Below are positions 1 through 6,047 of a stretch of 13,784 nt of DNA, piece after piece. The stretch's first letter is position 1; each line of letters starts with the position of its first letter. A program made the position numbers and the translations under genes. This DNA is from an uncultured Clostridia bacterium (lineage in GTDB: Bacteria; Bacillota; Clostridia; Christensenellales; Aristaeellaceae). The notes beneath the pieces are model-generated. The model did not search any database, had not been told where the DNA came from, and saw only the letters and a list, made by a program, of their open reading frames with translations. Location: positions 1 through 13,784 of the forward strand of contig CAMOIA010000007.1 of assembly GCA_946615785.1 (NCBI GenBank), written 5' to 3'.

Positions 1-274
1 CGGCTCGTGTTTCGGGTACGCAGTCCTCCGTGTAAATCAGGTTGCTGCCATGGTTCACCGCTCCTCCCAGCGATGCGGCTGCCCAGAAGATCAGCCCCGA
101 GCAGTCGCAGACCCGCCGCCCGATCCATCGGCTGCCGTAGAGCCTGGTCATTTCCCTGTCGGCCCCCGCCTGCTTTTCCTTCGTCCAGACCTGCCCGCTC
201 GTGCCCCAGATATACCCCCACTTTTCCTCAACGGGCACCCGTACGGCGGATAACCATGCTAAAAAGCTGATCAT
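1..274 (-). CDS. NlpC/P60-type phage cell-wall hydrolase (endolysin), partial at window edge
   Basis: The reverse strand is open from an ATG at 274 to the window edge (91 codons), so only the N-terminal part is seen. Around residues 50-62 it reads WIGRRVCDCSGLIFWA; the DCSG motif, with Cys58, is the catalytic-cysteine signature of NlpC/P60 peptidases. The preceding KWGYIWGTSGQVWTKEKQ stretch and the later NHGSNLIY resemble a family of lysins common in clostridial prophages. Such enzymes cut peptide bonds in the peptidoglycan stem or cross-link. The catalytic His lies beyond the edge. There is no obvious signal peptide; the first ten residues (MISFLAWLSA) are hydrophobic but short. GGAGG precedes the start by 7 nt, and the ATG overlaps the TGA of the upstream gene (ATGA), so translation is probably coupled. 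The family call is firm; the role as lysin rather than tail-associated hydrolase is inference. Confidence 0.85.
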   Translation of the reverse strand, partial: MISFLAWLSAVRVPVEEKWGYIWGTSGQVWTKEKQAGADREMTRLYGSRWIGRRVCDCSGLIFWAAASLGGAVNHGSNLIYTEDCVPETRA

Positions 275-813
275 GGCGATGCCTCCGGAATGAAAAGCAC
301 GTCGCACATGACGCACCCGTCCGGGGCGGCTTCTCCGCTTGGCCGCAGCCATACGACGCCGCTCCCGCCCGGCTTATCCACGGATACGGCTATTTTCTCC
401 GCCAAAGCCTCAAGCGCCGCATTCCGCATCAGGTGCGTGATGTCCGTCCCGCCGACGGTAAGCGTTTTGACAATCGCGCCCTGCTTTGTCAGCCGCGCGC
501 TCACCCGGCCTTCGTCGTCCTTCACGCTGATGCCGCCTTCCCCGATCACGACGTGATCGTTCTCAAGCGCCGCCGGGGGCGTTTTGGATTTTTCCAGCAG
601 CGCGTCGGACGTTTTCTTCGCCCGGTCTGCGTCGTCAGCCGTCCTTTCCAGGCTCTGCCGGAAATTGGCCGTCAGGTTGTCCATTTCCACGTGATTCTGC
701 CAGTACCTCAGCTCTTCTGTCAGCTGGTAGAGACAGTTCAGAATGCGCTTTTGTGTTTTTTCGTCCCCTCCGCCCTTGATCAGGGCGGACAGGTCCAGGT
801 TCATGCTGGCCAT
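271..813 (-). CDS. Phage structural/accessory protein of unknown function (180 aa)
   Basis: It opens with a GGAGGTG site 7 nt before the ATG and ends in an ATGA overlap with the NlpC/P60 gene. Residues 24-50 (RILNCLYQLTEELRYWQNHVEMDNL) recall a short helical motif of the LxQLxEQLRYxLxNLxxENF kind, seen near the N-terminus of small proteins encoded beside tail or lysis genes in Firmicutes prophages. A predicted helical, charged stretch follows to about residue 85, then a beta-like part (VIGEGGISVKDDEGRVSARL) and a C-terminal segment with VSVDKPGGSGVVWLRPSG. The beta part suggests a virion-surface or baseplate-associated protein, but I recognise no enzymatic motif. The C-terminal CVMCDV holds two cysteines. 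The upstream Prp-like frame runs 179 nt into this gene in another frame; this frame is favoured here by its ribosome binding site and ordinary composition. Confidence 0.7.
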   Translation of the reverse strand: MASMNLDLSALIKGGGDEKTQKRILNCLYQLTEELRYWQNHVEMDNLTANFRQSLERTADDADRAKKTSDALLEKSKTPPAALENDHVVIGEGGISVKDDEGRVSARLTKQGAIVKTLTVGGTDITHLMRNAALEALAEKIAVSVDKPGGSGVVWLRPSGEAAPDGCVMCDVLFIPEASP

Positions 814-1072
814 GGGTTTTCACCTCCAGATGGTTCGGATATTTGTGCTCCATTTCGCACAGCACCGCCGTGTGCGCCGCAAGCGCCCGGCGGAAGGCAC
901 GCCCCCGCCCTATGATGGTCACGTCCGTCCCCGTCTCTGCCTTTCCAAGCTTTGAAAGCGCCCCGGCGAGGGCGGAGACGGCAGCGCACACGATGTCGCT
1001 GCCAAAAGGCGCATAGAGCGCGTGTCCTCTGAAACGGATCGCGGCGCCGGGGTAAACGTCCACCGTGATCAC
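635..1072 (-). CDS. Phage-encoded Prp-like cysteine protease with a run-on C-terminal tail
   Basis: The first about 85 residues match the ribosomal-processing cysteine protease (Prp/YsxB) family: MITVDV start, GHALYAPFGSDIVCAAVSAL with the catalytic pair His17 and Cys29, and a closing EMEHKYPNHLEV like the family's C-terminal helix and strand. Chromosomal Prp (about 105-110 aa) trims the N-terminal extension of ribosomal protein L27, and staphylococcal Prp is known to process scaffold and capsid proteins of phage 80alpha. A phage copy beside the portal gene is therefore plausibly a head-maturation protease (inference). The start is GTG, overlapping the portal stop (GTGA), with GAGGTG 6 nt upstream. 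After Lys85-Thr86 there is no stop: the frame continues for about 59 Arg/Gly/Pro-rich residues inside the next gene. That tail is probably not functional sequence. The loop between the catalytic part and the C-terminal helix is shorter than in cellular Prp. Confidence 0.78.
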   Translation of the reverse strand: MITVDVYPGAAIRFRGHALYAPFGSDIVCAAVSALAGALSKLGKAETGTDVTIIGRGRAFRRALAAHTAVLCEMEHKYPNHLEVKTHGQHEPGPVRPDQGRRGRKNTKAHSELSLPADRRAEVLAESRGNGQPDGQFPAEPGKDG

Positions 1073-2736
1073 GGCGCCACCTCGTGCAGGCTGCGGGCCT
1101 TTTCGCGCGTTTCCTCAAAACGATTAAGCGGTTCCCGGACGCCTTCACCTTCATCCGCAACGGCTTTGGTGCCGTACAGTGCGTACAGGCCCGACCGGAT
1201 GCGCCCCATCACCTCCTGGCGTCCGTCAAAATCCATCATTTCAAGGCAAAGGAGCGCCTCCTCCCGTTTGGATTCTGCAAACAGGCCCAGCTTGTACAGC
1301 TGCAGGGCGAGCTCGTTGCGGGAAAGCCTCGTGTAGGGACTCTCCTTCATTGGGCGCACCACGATGTCGTAGACCGCTTCCCGGCTGTCCAGCGCCCGAT
1401 AAAAATCATTGCCGACCTGCAAAAACGCGCTCTCCCCCGTCCGCCCGGTGATGCGGAACACACGCTCGCCCGTGTAAAACTGACGGATGTCTTCGATCAC
1501 CAGCGTACACAGGTCTGTAAACGCGCGGTACGTGGTTCTGACCATATCGCGGCTGAGTTTGCTGCCGGCCTCCTGCATGGCTGCAATGGCGCTGGCCGCC
1601 GTCACCCCGCCGCTGCCGCCGGTGCTCGCGTCCCGGTTGCCGCTCACCTCCTTCATTTCCTGAATGGCACTCTCCAGCACGCGCAGGTAATTGCCGTTCA
1701 GCGCGTCCTGGCGGATGGGCTTCACGCTGCCGTCGTCCACCTCGCCGGAAACGTGCACCAGCTTGTTCCGGTGGTCGCAGAACTCCTCTTCGTTGATGCC
1801 CGCGCTGTCGCGGATGAACCAGCGGCTGTTCACCGCCTCCAGCGCGTTTTCCGTGATGGCGTTCTGCAGAATGTCGATGCGCCGCTGCGCGCCCTTCATC
1901 CGGTCGATCAGTCCAAGACCCGCAGGGCTTCCTTTCACGGGGTAAAGCCGGTCCAGAATGAAGGGATACTCACCGTGGCGGTAGATGCCGTCCGGAAAAG
2001 CGTCTTCATTTTCGCTTGCGAACAGGATCGTCGTACCCGTGAATTTGCACAGGTGCAGAATCGTTCTGCCGTTTTTGCGCTTTTTGTAATACCAGTCGAT
2101 CACCGCCACTTTACTTCGCGCGTCCTCCCCGCGCACGCCCGTCCATTCCGGATCGTCAAGGGCCGCGTCCCGAAGCTGCGGCCAGCGCCTGCGCGTTTCT
2201 TCCCGGTCCGCCTGGGATACGTAAAACAGGTAGCGCGCGTCCGAAAGCCTTTCCACCCCCGGCTCCCAGAACAGGTTTTCCATGTCCACCGCCCGGATTT
2301 CCACGTCCCCCTGTCCGCCGCGTTTTTCCGCATTCCAGAAAACGCCGTAGCAGCCGGTCCCGTTTTTCAGCTTGTCATACCAGCATCGGTCGTAAACCGC
2401 CTCAAATCCGTTTTCCTCCAGAATCACGGGCAAAATGGCGGAAAGGATGTTCGCCGCGTTTTCGTCCCCGGGTTCCCTTGGCAGCACGCTCAGACTCGGG
2501 TAATTGTCCATCGCGTCCGCGTGCTTGCTGGCCACGCTGTTGAAAAGCCAGCCGGATACGCCGTCGGTTTCCCGCAGAATGCTCTGGGTCATCGGTAGGT
2601 TCTGCATCTGCCACCAACGTTCGTTTTCTTCCATGCGCTGTCTGAGGGGTGCAAGGTGCGCGCGGCACCGGTTCAATTCTTCCCGCGCCTGATCGATTTC
2701 ATGTTTCCCGATGGCGCTCGTTTTTCGCATCGTCAT
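1069..2736 (-). CDS. Phage portal protein (P22-like type)
   Basis: A 555-residue protein immediately after the large terminase, with the layout of tailed-phage portals, which form the dodecameric ring through which DNA enters and leaves the capsid. It begins with an N-terminal helix (EIDQAREELNRCRAHLAPLRQRMEENERWW). A mixed core follows with WNAEKRGGQGDVEIRAVDMENLFWEPG (about 134-160). Next come the wing/stem-like stretch LYPVKGSPAGLGLIDRMKGAQRRID (264-288), then SGNRDASTGG and GVTAASAIAAMQEAGSK (about 365-393), followed by a long helix. The TAASAI..MQEAG signature next to RDxSTGG is typical of P22-type portals. The usual length is 500-700 aa, so it looks complete. The ATG at 2736 is preceded by GGAGGG at 5-nt spacing; a second ATG two codons on is possible. 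It lies 16 nt after the terminase stop and overlaps the Prp-like start by 4 nt. Confidence 0.9.
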   Translation of the reverse strand: MTMRKTSAIGKHEIDQAREELNRCRAHLAPLRQRMEENERWWQMQNLPMTQSILRETDGVSGWLFNSVASKHADAMDNYPSLSVLPREPGDENAANILSAILPVILEENGFEAVYDRCWYDKLKNGTGCYGVFWNAEKRGGQGDVEIRAVDMENLFWEPGVERLSDARYLFYVSQADREETRRRWPQLRDAALDDPEWTGVRGEDARSKVAVIDWYYKKRKNGRTILHLCKFTGTTILFASENEDAFPDGIYRHGEYPFILDRLYPVKGSPAGLGLIDRMKGAQRRIDILQNAITENALEAVNSRWFIRDSAGINEEEFCDHRNKLVHVSGEVDDGSVKPIRQDALNGNYLRVLESAIQEMKEVSGNRDASTGGSGGVTAASAIAAMQEAGSKLSRDMVRTTYRAFTDLCTLVIEDIRQFYTGERVFRITGRTGESAFLQVGNDFYRALDSREAVYDIVVRPMKESPYTRLSRNELALQLYKLGLFAESKREEALLCLEMMDFDGRQEVMGRIRSGLYALYGTKAVADEGEGVREPLNRFEETREKARSLHEVAP

Positions 2737-2752
2737 ATCTCCCTCCGTTTCT

Positions 2753-4171
2753 TCATCTGCCGTAAGGCCCCAGGTTCAGGGGGTCGTCGAGCCGGATCCG
2801 CGGTTTTTGCACGGGCGGCGGCGTTACGCGCCGCTTCATCAGCACATACCGGCACTGGTCGTAGAGATGGTCTTCCTGCCTTGTGTCCACGTCCTCCGGA
2901 TCCATGGCGCTGTAAACGAGCGAAGGCAGGGTGCGAATGAAATTCCGGCACGTTTTGAACACCTGCAGCATCGCATCGCCTTCTTCGTCAAATTTCAGCC
3001 GGTAGTGCAGCTGCATTTTCCCTGCCAGCCTCGCGTTGTCCCCCGGGATGAACCAGATGTGGCAGCGCTCGAACTGCTGGGCGATGCTGCCCTCGCTGTT
3101 ACGCTGGAAAATCGCCGGGTCCGCGATCCGCTCGATCTTTTTCCCGCGCAGGTTCCCATCCTCCGCCTCAATCCGCAATATCTCCGCGGCCGTCCTCGCC
3201 ACGTCCCACTGCACGCCCGCGTCCTGTTCGCCGTTTGTGCCGTACAGCTCGCGGATCATGTACATTTTTCCGCGCTCGTCCACGGCGTACCAGCCGCAGG
3301 CAAAGGGCCTTGAATATCCCCAGTCGTATCCCATCAGGATCCTCCAGTGCGGCGGGATATGAAAGGGCTCGATCACATGGGTATACAGGCGGTCGGTATA
3401 ATGGTCCGGATCGTTGCGCCATTCGGTGAAGACCTGGCCCGAGAACGAATCCCAATCGCCGTCAAGGAGCGCCTTTCTCTCCTTTTCCGGCAGCATGCAC
3501 AGGTTCATGCGGTATTCGGGCGCGTTTTTCAAAAGCGCTTTGTTGTCCGAAAGCTTTGCCGGCACAAAGATGCGGCTGCGCACGTCCCTGTGCGGCCTTC
3601 CCTCCTCGTCCGTCCAGCTGACAATGTGCCGGATCGGGGTCAGGGGCAGCCCTGCGGTGATAAAGCGCTGCTTTACCCATCCGTGTCCGATGCCGCCCGG
3701 GTTGCCCGTCGCGCGGATGTAAACGCGCGTGCCTGGGCCGGAGGGACGGTTCCGGGAGAAGAGATAGCTGTATTCGTCGAACAGAAAATGGGTCAATTCG
3801 TCAAAAGCGATGTAATCAAACTGCCATCCCTGCCATTTTTCGCGGTCGCGTGTGTACTGCATGCCCGCAAAATAGATCTTCGCCCCGCTCGGAAAAGCCC
3901 ACATGTTCTGCTGTGCGTGGTACCGGGCCCCAGGCACAGCCTTCTGGTAATACCGATCGGCCTTGTCCAGCAGCTCTCCAAGCTGGCGGTACGTTTTGCG
4001 GAACAGGATCCCTTTGTACCAGGGAATGTGCACCTGCCTGAGCGCCTCCACCACCAGCACATCGCTTTTGCCGCCGCCGGCCGCACCGCCGTAAAAGGCT
4101 TCCCATTCCGGGCGCGACATAAAAATGCGCTGCATTTTCTGCGGCTTCCAGATCACGTTCACCTCGGGCAC
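2753..4171 (-). CDS. terL: Phage terminase large subunit (ATPase/nuclease)
   Basis: A complete terminase motor of 472 residues. Walker A is GGAAGGGKSD (28-37), Walker B FDYIAFDE (118-125, Asp124/Glu125), and the coupling motif ATGNPGG follows at 154-160. The C-terminal RNase-H-like nuclease has acidic residues at MGYDWGY (Asp283), RIADPA (Asp351) and EDHLYD (Asp434, Asp438). The protein packages concatemeric DNA into the prohead through the portal, which is encoded directly downstream. All key residues are present, so this gene itself is not decayed. The start is GTG at 4171, chosen because AGGAGG lies 8 nt upstream; the gene overlaps the end of the Cys-rich upstream gene by 13 nt, with the ribosome binding site inside that gene. 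Family identity is essentially certain; a headful mechanism is only suggested by the P22-like portal. Confidence 0.95.
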   Translation of the reverse strand: MPEVNVIWKPQKMQRIFMSRPEWEAFYGGAAGGGKSDVLVVEALRQVHIPWYKGILFRKTYRQLGELLDKADRYYQKAVPGARYHAQQNMWAFPSGAKIYFAGMQYTRDREKWQGWQFDYIAFDELTHFLFDEYSYLFSRNRPSGPGTRVYIRATGNPGGIGHGWVKQRFITAGLPLTPIRHIVSWTDEEGRPHRDVRSRIFVPAKLSDNKALLKNAPEYRMNLCMLPEKERKALLDGDWDSFSGQVFTEWRNDPDHYTDRLYTHVIEPFHIPPHWRILMGYDWGYSRPFACGWYAVDERGKMYMIRELYGTNGEQDAGVQWDVARTAAEILRIEAEDGNLRGKKIERIADPAIFQRNSEGSIAQQFERCHIWFIPGDNARLAGKMQLHYRLKFDEEGDAMLQVFKTCRNFIRTLPSLVYSAMDPEDVDTRQEDHLYDQCRYVLMKRRVTPPPVQKPRIRLDDPLNLGPYGR

Positions 4172-4500
4172 GGCGTCCGCCTCCTGTGGGTCAGCTTGCG
4201 CCTTGCGCGGATCTCGAGCTTTGTATACCGCCGCACGCAGGGGTCCGGCTTTGGCGCCGAATCGTCATAGAGGTAGCTTTGCATACAGGTGATCGGGCAC
4301 AGCTTCGCGCAGCGCGTGTCCGCGCACACGCTTTTCAGCCAGGCTTCTTTTTTATCATGGCTCCCGAAATACTGCACGCTTCTTGAATCCGCGGCCAGGC
4401 CTTCGCACAGAATGGCGCGCTCGTTTTCCCCAAGGTAAAAAGGGCACACCGGCAGCGGCCGCTCCTCGGCATTGCGCTCTTTGATCATGCTTTCTGTCAT
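4159..4500 (-). CDS. Cys-rich small phage protein, possible zinc-binding
   Basis: I place the start at 4500, where AGGAGG lies 6 nt before ATG, giving 113 residues; an in-frame ATG at 4575 would add 25 residues overlapping the candidate promoter and has no ribosome binding site. The protein opens MTESMIKERN and then has CPFYLG at 19-24, ILCEG (Cys32), and the cluster C59-x4-C64-x3-C68-x3-C72, with further cysteines at 88 and 111. The CPFY...CEGL...C..C arrangement is one I associate with small conserved proteins beside terminase genes in clostridial prophages. Metal binding is inferred from the cysteine spacing. The last 25 residues are strongly basic (KLEIRARRKLTHRRR), consistent with nucleic-acid contact. 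A role with the packaging machinery is a guess from position. The 3' end overlaps the terminase by 13 nt. Confidence 0.72.
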   Translation of the reverse strand: MTESMIKERNAEERPLPVCPFYLGENERAILCEGLAADSRSVQYFGSHDKKEAWLKSVCADTRCAKLCPITCMQSYLYDDSAPKPDPCVRRYTKLEIRARRKLTHRRRTPCPR

Positions 4501-4551
4501 AGACGCCTCCTTCTTCACTCTTTTGTTCTCGTGGTTTTGCCATCTGGCGGA

Positions 4552-4580
4552 AACGTATCGAAATGGCCATTGCATGTCAA
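4552..4580 (-). promoter_or_regulatory. Candidate sigma-A promoter for the packaging genes
   Basis: On the minus strand a perfect -35 TTGACA (4580-4575) is followed after exactly 17 nt by TACGTT (4557-4552), a weak -10 that keeps the first two and the last consensus bases. Transcription would start near 4545, about 45 nt upstream of the Cys-rich gene, and would read on through terminase and portal. The spacing and perfect -35 support it; the poor -10 suggests dependence on an activator. Confidence 0.5.
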
Positions 4581-4619
4581 CCTTTTTCTTTTTTTGTGAC
4601 GAAGTTGCGTTATTTTATG

Positions 4620-4648
4620 CAAATACGGATAGTTTTTATCTGTATTTG
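4620..4648. repeat. Inverted repeat upstream of the candidate packaging-gene promoter
   Basis: CAAATACGGAT (4620-4630) and ATCTGTATTTG (4638-4648) form 11-bp arms with one mismatch around a 7-nt spacer. Neither strand has a T-run directly after it, so it is not a standard terminator. It lies about 40 bp upstream of the -35 at 4580, a position that would suit an activator site (inference). The rest of the gap 4501-4759 shows only AT-rich sequence and the candidate promoter; I see no further gene. Confidence 0.45.
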
Positions 4649-4759
4649 GTGCTTAAAGAAAAGCTGCATGGCAGATTGCGCCGTTTTTTGCGTTTCCGCC
4701 CGTTTCCTTTGCAGGCTTCCTTATTTTGGCCTGATTCTGAAGGGCTGCGAATTTTGCCT

Positions 4760-5161
4760 CTACGCTTCCTCCGTTCCCCCTTCTTCCTCCTCGTCCCCGA
4801 CCGCGCTCAGAATGATCCGGCTTTCGGCCGCATGCGCAAAATCCTGAAGCTTCTGCTTTTCGGCCTCCAGCTTTCGCATTTTCCACTGCTGGTCCTTTTC
4901 CTCCTTCCAGGTAGGGCAGCGGTAGATTTCCCGGCGCAGCTTTTCCGTGTCCGAAAGCAGCCGCATGAACGCGGCGATCCGGCTCATGTCCATGCGGCCG
5001 GGCGCTTCGTCCGCCTTTCCCCCTTCCTCCGCCTTTGCGAAAAGGAACGGATCGGCCATCAGCGCTTCCATGGCATCAAGGTGCCCAAGGAACAGGCGTT
5101 TGATGCGCCTGTGCGCAAGCCGCCCGCGCGGGTCGGACGCACGATTTTCGTTTGAAGCCAT
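4760..5161 (-). CDS. Small phage protein upstream of terminase, coiled-coil with acidic tail
   Basis: The first recognisable gene of the minus-strand module, 133 residues from ATG 5161, chosen because AGGAGGTG lies 6 nt before it; an in-frame ATG at 5185 would start upstream of the inferred transcription start. The N-terminus is basic (RASDPRGRLAHRRIKRLFLG, about 7-26). A helical stretch follows (HLDAMEALMADPFLFAKAEE), then a probable coiled coil at 72-110 (EKLRREIY...KLEAEKQKLQDF) and an acidic tail (DEEEEGGTEEA). I do not recognise the family. The position, one gene before the large terminase, is where a small terminase subunit is usually found, and a basic N-terminus plus an oligomerising helix would fit, but no clear helix-turn-helix is visible, so this is only a possibility. 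Confidence 0.65.
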   Translation of the reverse strand: MASNENRASDPRGRLAHRRIKRLFLGHLDAMEALMADPFLFAKAEEGGKADEAPGRMDMSRIAAFMRLLSDTEKLRREIYRCPTWKEEKDQQWKMRKLEAEKQKLQDFAHAAESRIILSAVGDEEEEGGTEEA

Positions 5162-5186
5162 GCTTTCACCTCCTCTTGGCGGCATG

Positions 5187-5215
5187 ATTGTACCAGAAAC
5201 GCACCATGCGTTAAA
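5187..5215 (-). promoter_or_regulatory. Candidate promoter of the phage module with internal dyad
   Basis: Minus strand: TTTAAC (5215-5210), 17-nt spacer, TACAAT (5192-5187). The -10 matches consensus at five of six positions, the -35 at three. Between the elements is a perfect inverted repeat, AACGCA (5198-5203) CCA TGCGTT (5207-5212), which partly overlaps the -35 and looks like a repressor site. The start point would be near 5180, giving a leader that contains the AGGAGGTG of the gene starting at 5161. Confidence 0.5.
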
Positions 5216-5331
5216 AGATCACGCACAATGCTTATTTTTCGGTGAAATTTCGGTCCGAATCGCCCAAAATGGAAAAAAATGTGTGTCCGGACGATTTGGC
5301 AATTTCTTGCTGTTTTCGTTCTGCATTTTGC

Positions 5332-5360
5332 TTGCAGGACTGCGGCAGGTTTGATATGAT
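5332..5360 (+). promoter_or_regulatory. Extended -10 promoter for the deacylase gene
   Basis: TTGCAG (5332-5337), a 17-nt spacer, then TATGAT (5355-5360) preceded by TG one base away (TGaTATGAT), the extended -10 form. It lies 20 nt before the coding start, with AAGGAGG at 5369-5375. It is divergent from the phage promoter at 5187-5215; about 115 bp of AT-richer sequence without a clear gene separates them. Confidence 0.6.
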
Positions 5361-5379
5361 GATGGGACAAGGAGGCTGT

Positions 5380-5928
5380 ATGAGCGAAAAATACACTCTT
5401 TTTCACGGCGCGCCCGCAGATATGCGGAGCGATCGGGAAATGCGGTGCTACGCGCTGCTGGATTCCCTCGGCATTGATTATCTGCGCGTGGATCACGATC
5501 CCGCATTCACCATGGAAGCCTGCGCGCGGGCGGATGAAATGCTTGGCGGCACGATCTGCAAAAACCTGTTTCTGTGCAACCGGCAGCAGACCCAGTTTTA
5601 CCTTCTCATGCTGCCGGGCGGGAAAACCTTTCACACCCGGGAGCTCTCGGGGCAGCTGAACGTCAGCCGCCTTTCCTTCGCGCCCGGCGACGCGATGGTA
5701 CAGTATCTGAATATTTATCCAGGATCGCTGAGCGTCCTTGGACTGATGAACGACGGGGAAGGCAGGGTGCGGCTGCTTGCGGACCAGGCGCTTGCAGGCG
5801 CCGACCGCATCAGCTGCCACCCCTGCGTGAACACGTCCAGCCTCTGCCTTTCAGCCAGGGATCTCTTTGGCGTTTTTCTGCCTGCCGTCCGTCACGACGT
5901 GACCTTCGTCACGCTGTCCGACGCGTGA
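5380..5928 (+). CDS. YbaK/ProX-type aminoacyl-tRNA deacylase
   Basis: A 182-residue single-domain protein of the YbaK/ProX (prolyl-tRNA synthetase-associated) superfamily, whose members hydrolyse wrongly charged aminoacyl-tRNA in trans, for example Ala-tRNA(Pro). Seen features are LLDSLGIDYLRVDHDPAFTMEA (27-48), the lysine motif CKNLFL (60-65; Lys61 corresponds to the catalytic-site lysine of the family), LNVSRLSFA (93-101), a glycine-rich NIYPGSLSVLGLMND (111-125), and CHPCVNTSSL (146-155), which matches the HPxxNT block. Length is normal for the ProX/PrdX branch. The start at 5380 has AAGGAGG at 4-nt spacing; upstream in-frame ATGs overlap its promoter and have no ribosome binding site. There is no recognisable terminator after it; the next operon has its own promoter. 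The exact tRNA substrate cannot be read from sequence alone. Confidence 0.88.
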   Translation: MSEKYTLFHGAPADMRSDREMRCYALLDSLGIDYLRVDHDPAFTMEACARADEMLGGTICKNLFLCNRQQTQFYLLMLPGGKTFHTRELSGQLNVSRLSFAPGDAMVQYLNIYPGSLSVLGLMNDGEGRVRLLADQALAGADRISCHPCVNTSSLCLSARDLFGVFLPAVRHDVTFVTLSDA

Positions 5929-5948
5929 TTTTTATACGGAAATTCCAC

Positions 5949-5977
5949 TTGCAGTCACAATGGAATAATGGTATAAT
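5949..5977 (+). promoter_or_regulatory. Promoter of the ABC transporter operon
   Basis: TTGCAG (5949-5954), 17-nt spacer, TATAAT (5972-5977). The -10 is perfect and the spacing optimal. The start near 5984 gives a 64-nt leader ending in AAAGGAGG (6033-6040). I see no clear catabolite-response element or other operator in the leader. Confidence 0.7.
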
Positions 5978-6047
5978 CAAGGTAATTCAGGCGGCTTGCG
6001 TATGCCGTTTGGAAAGAAGTTCATATTACACCAAAGGAGGAGACTTT

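Noticed and set aside
1084..2598. A 504-codon open frame on the plus strand opposite the portal gene
   Set aside because: It is the antisense shadow of a GC-rich gene: no ribosome binding site, no recognisable motif, and an odd Val/His/Arg/Ala-rich composition, while the minus strand encodes a clear portal.
4575..4588. TGTCAACCTTTTTC on the plus strand, similar to the first block of the ECF-like motif
   Set aside because: No second block follows, no plus-strand gene lies downstream, and the same bases form the minus-strand -35 TTGACA.
5891..5903. Palindrome GTCACGACGTGAC near the end of the deacylase gene
   Set aside because: It lies within coding sequence, has only 5-bp arms and no T-run; probably chance.
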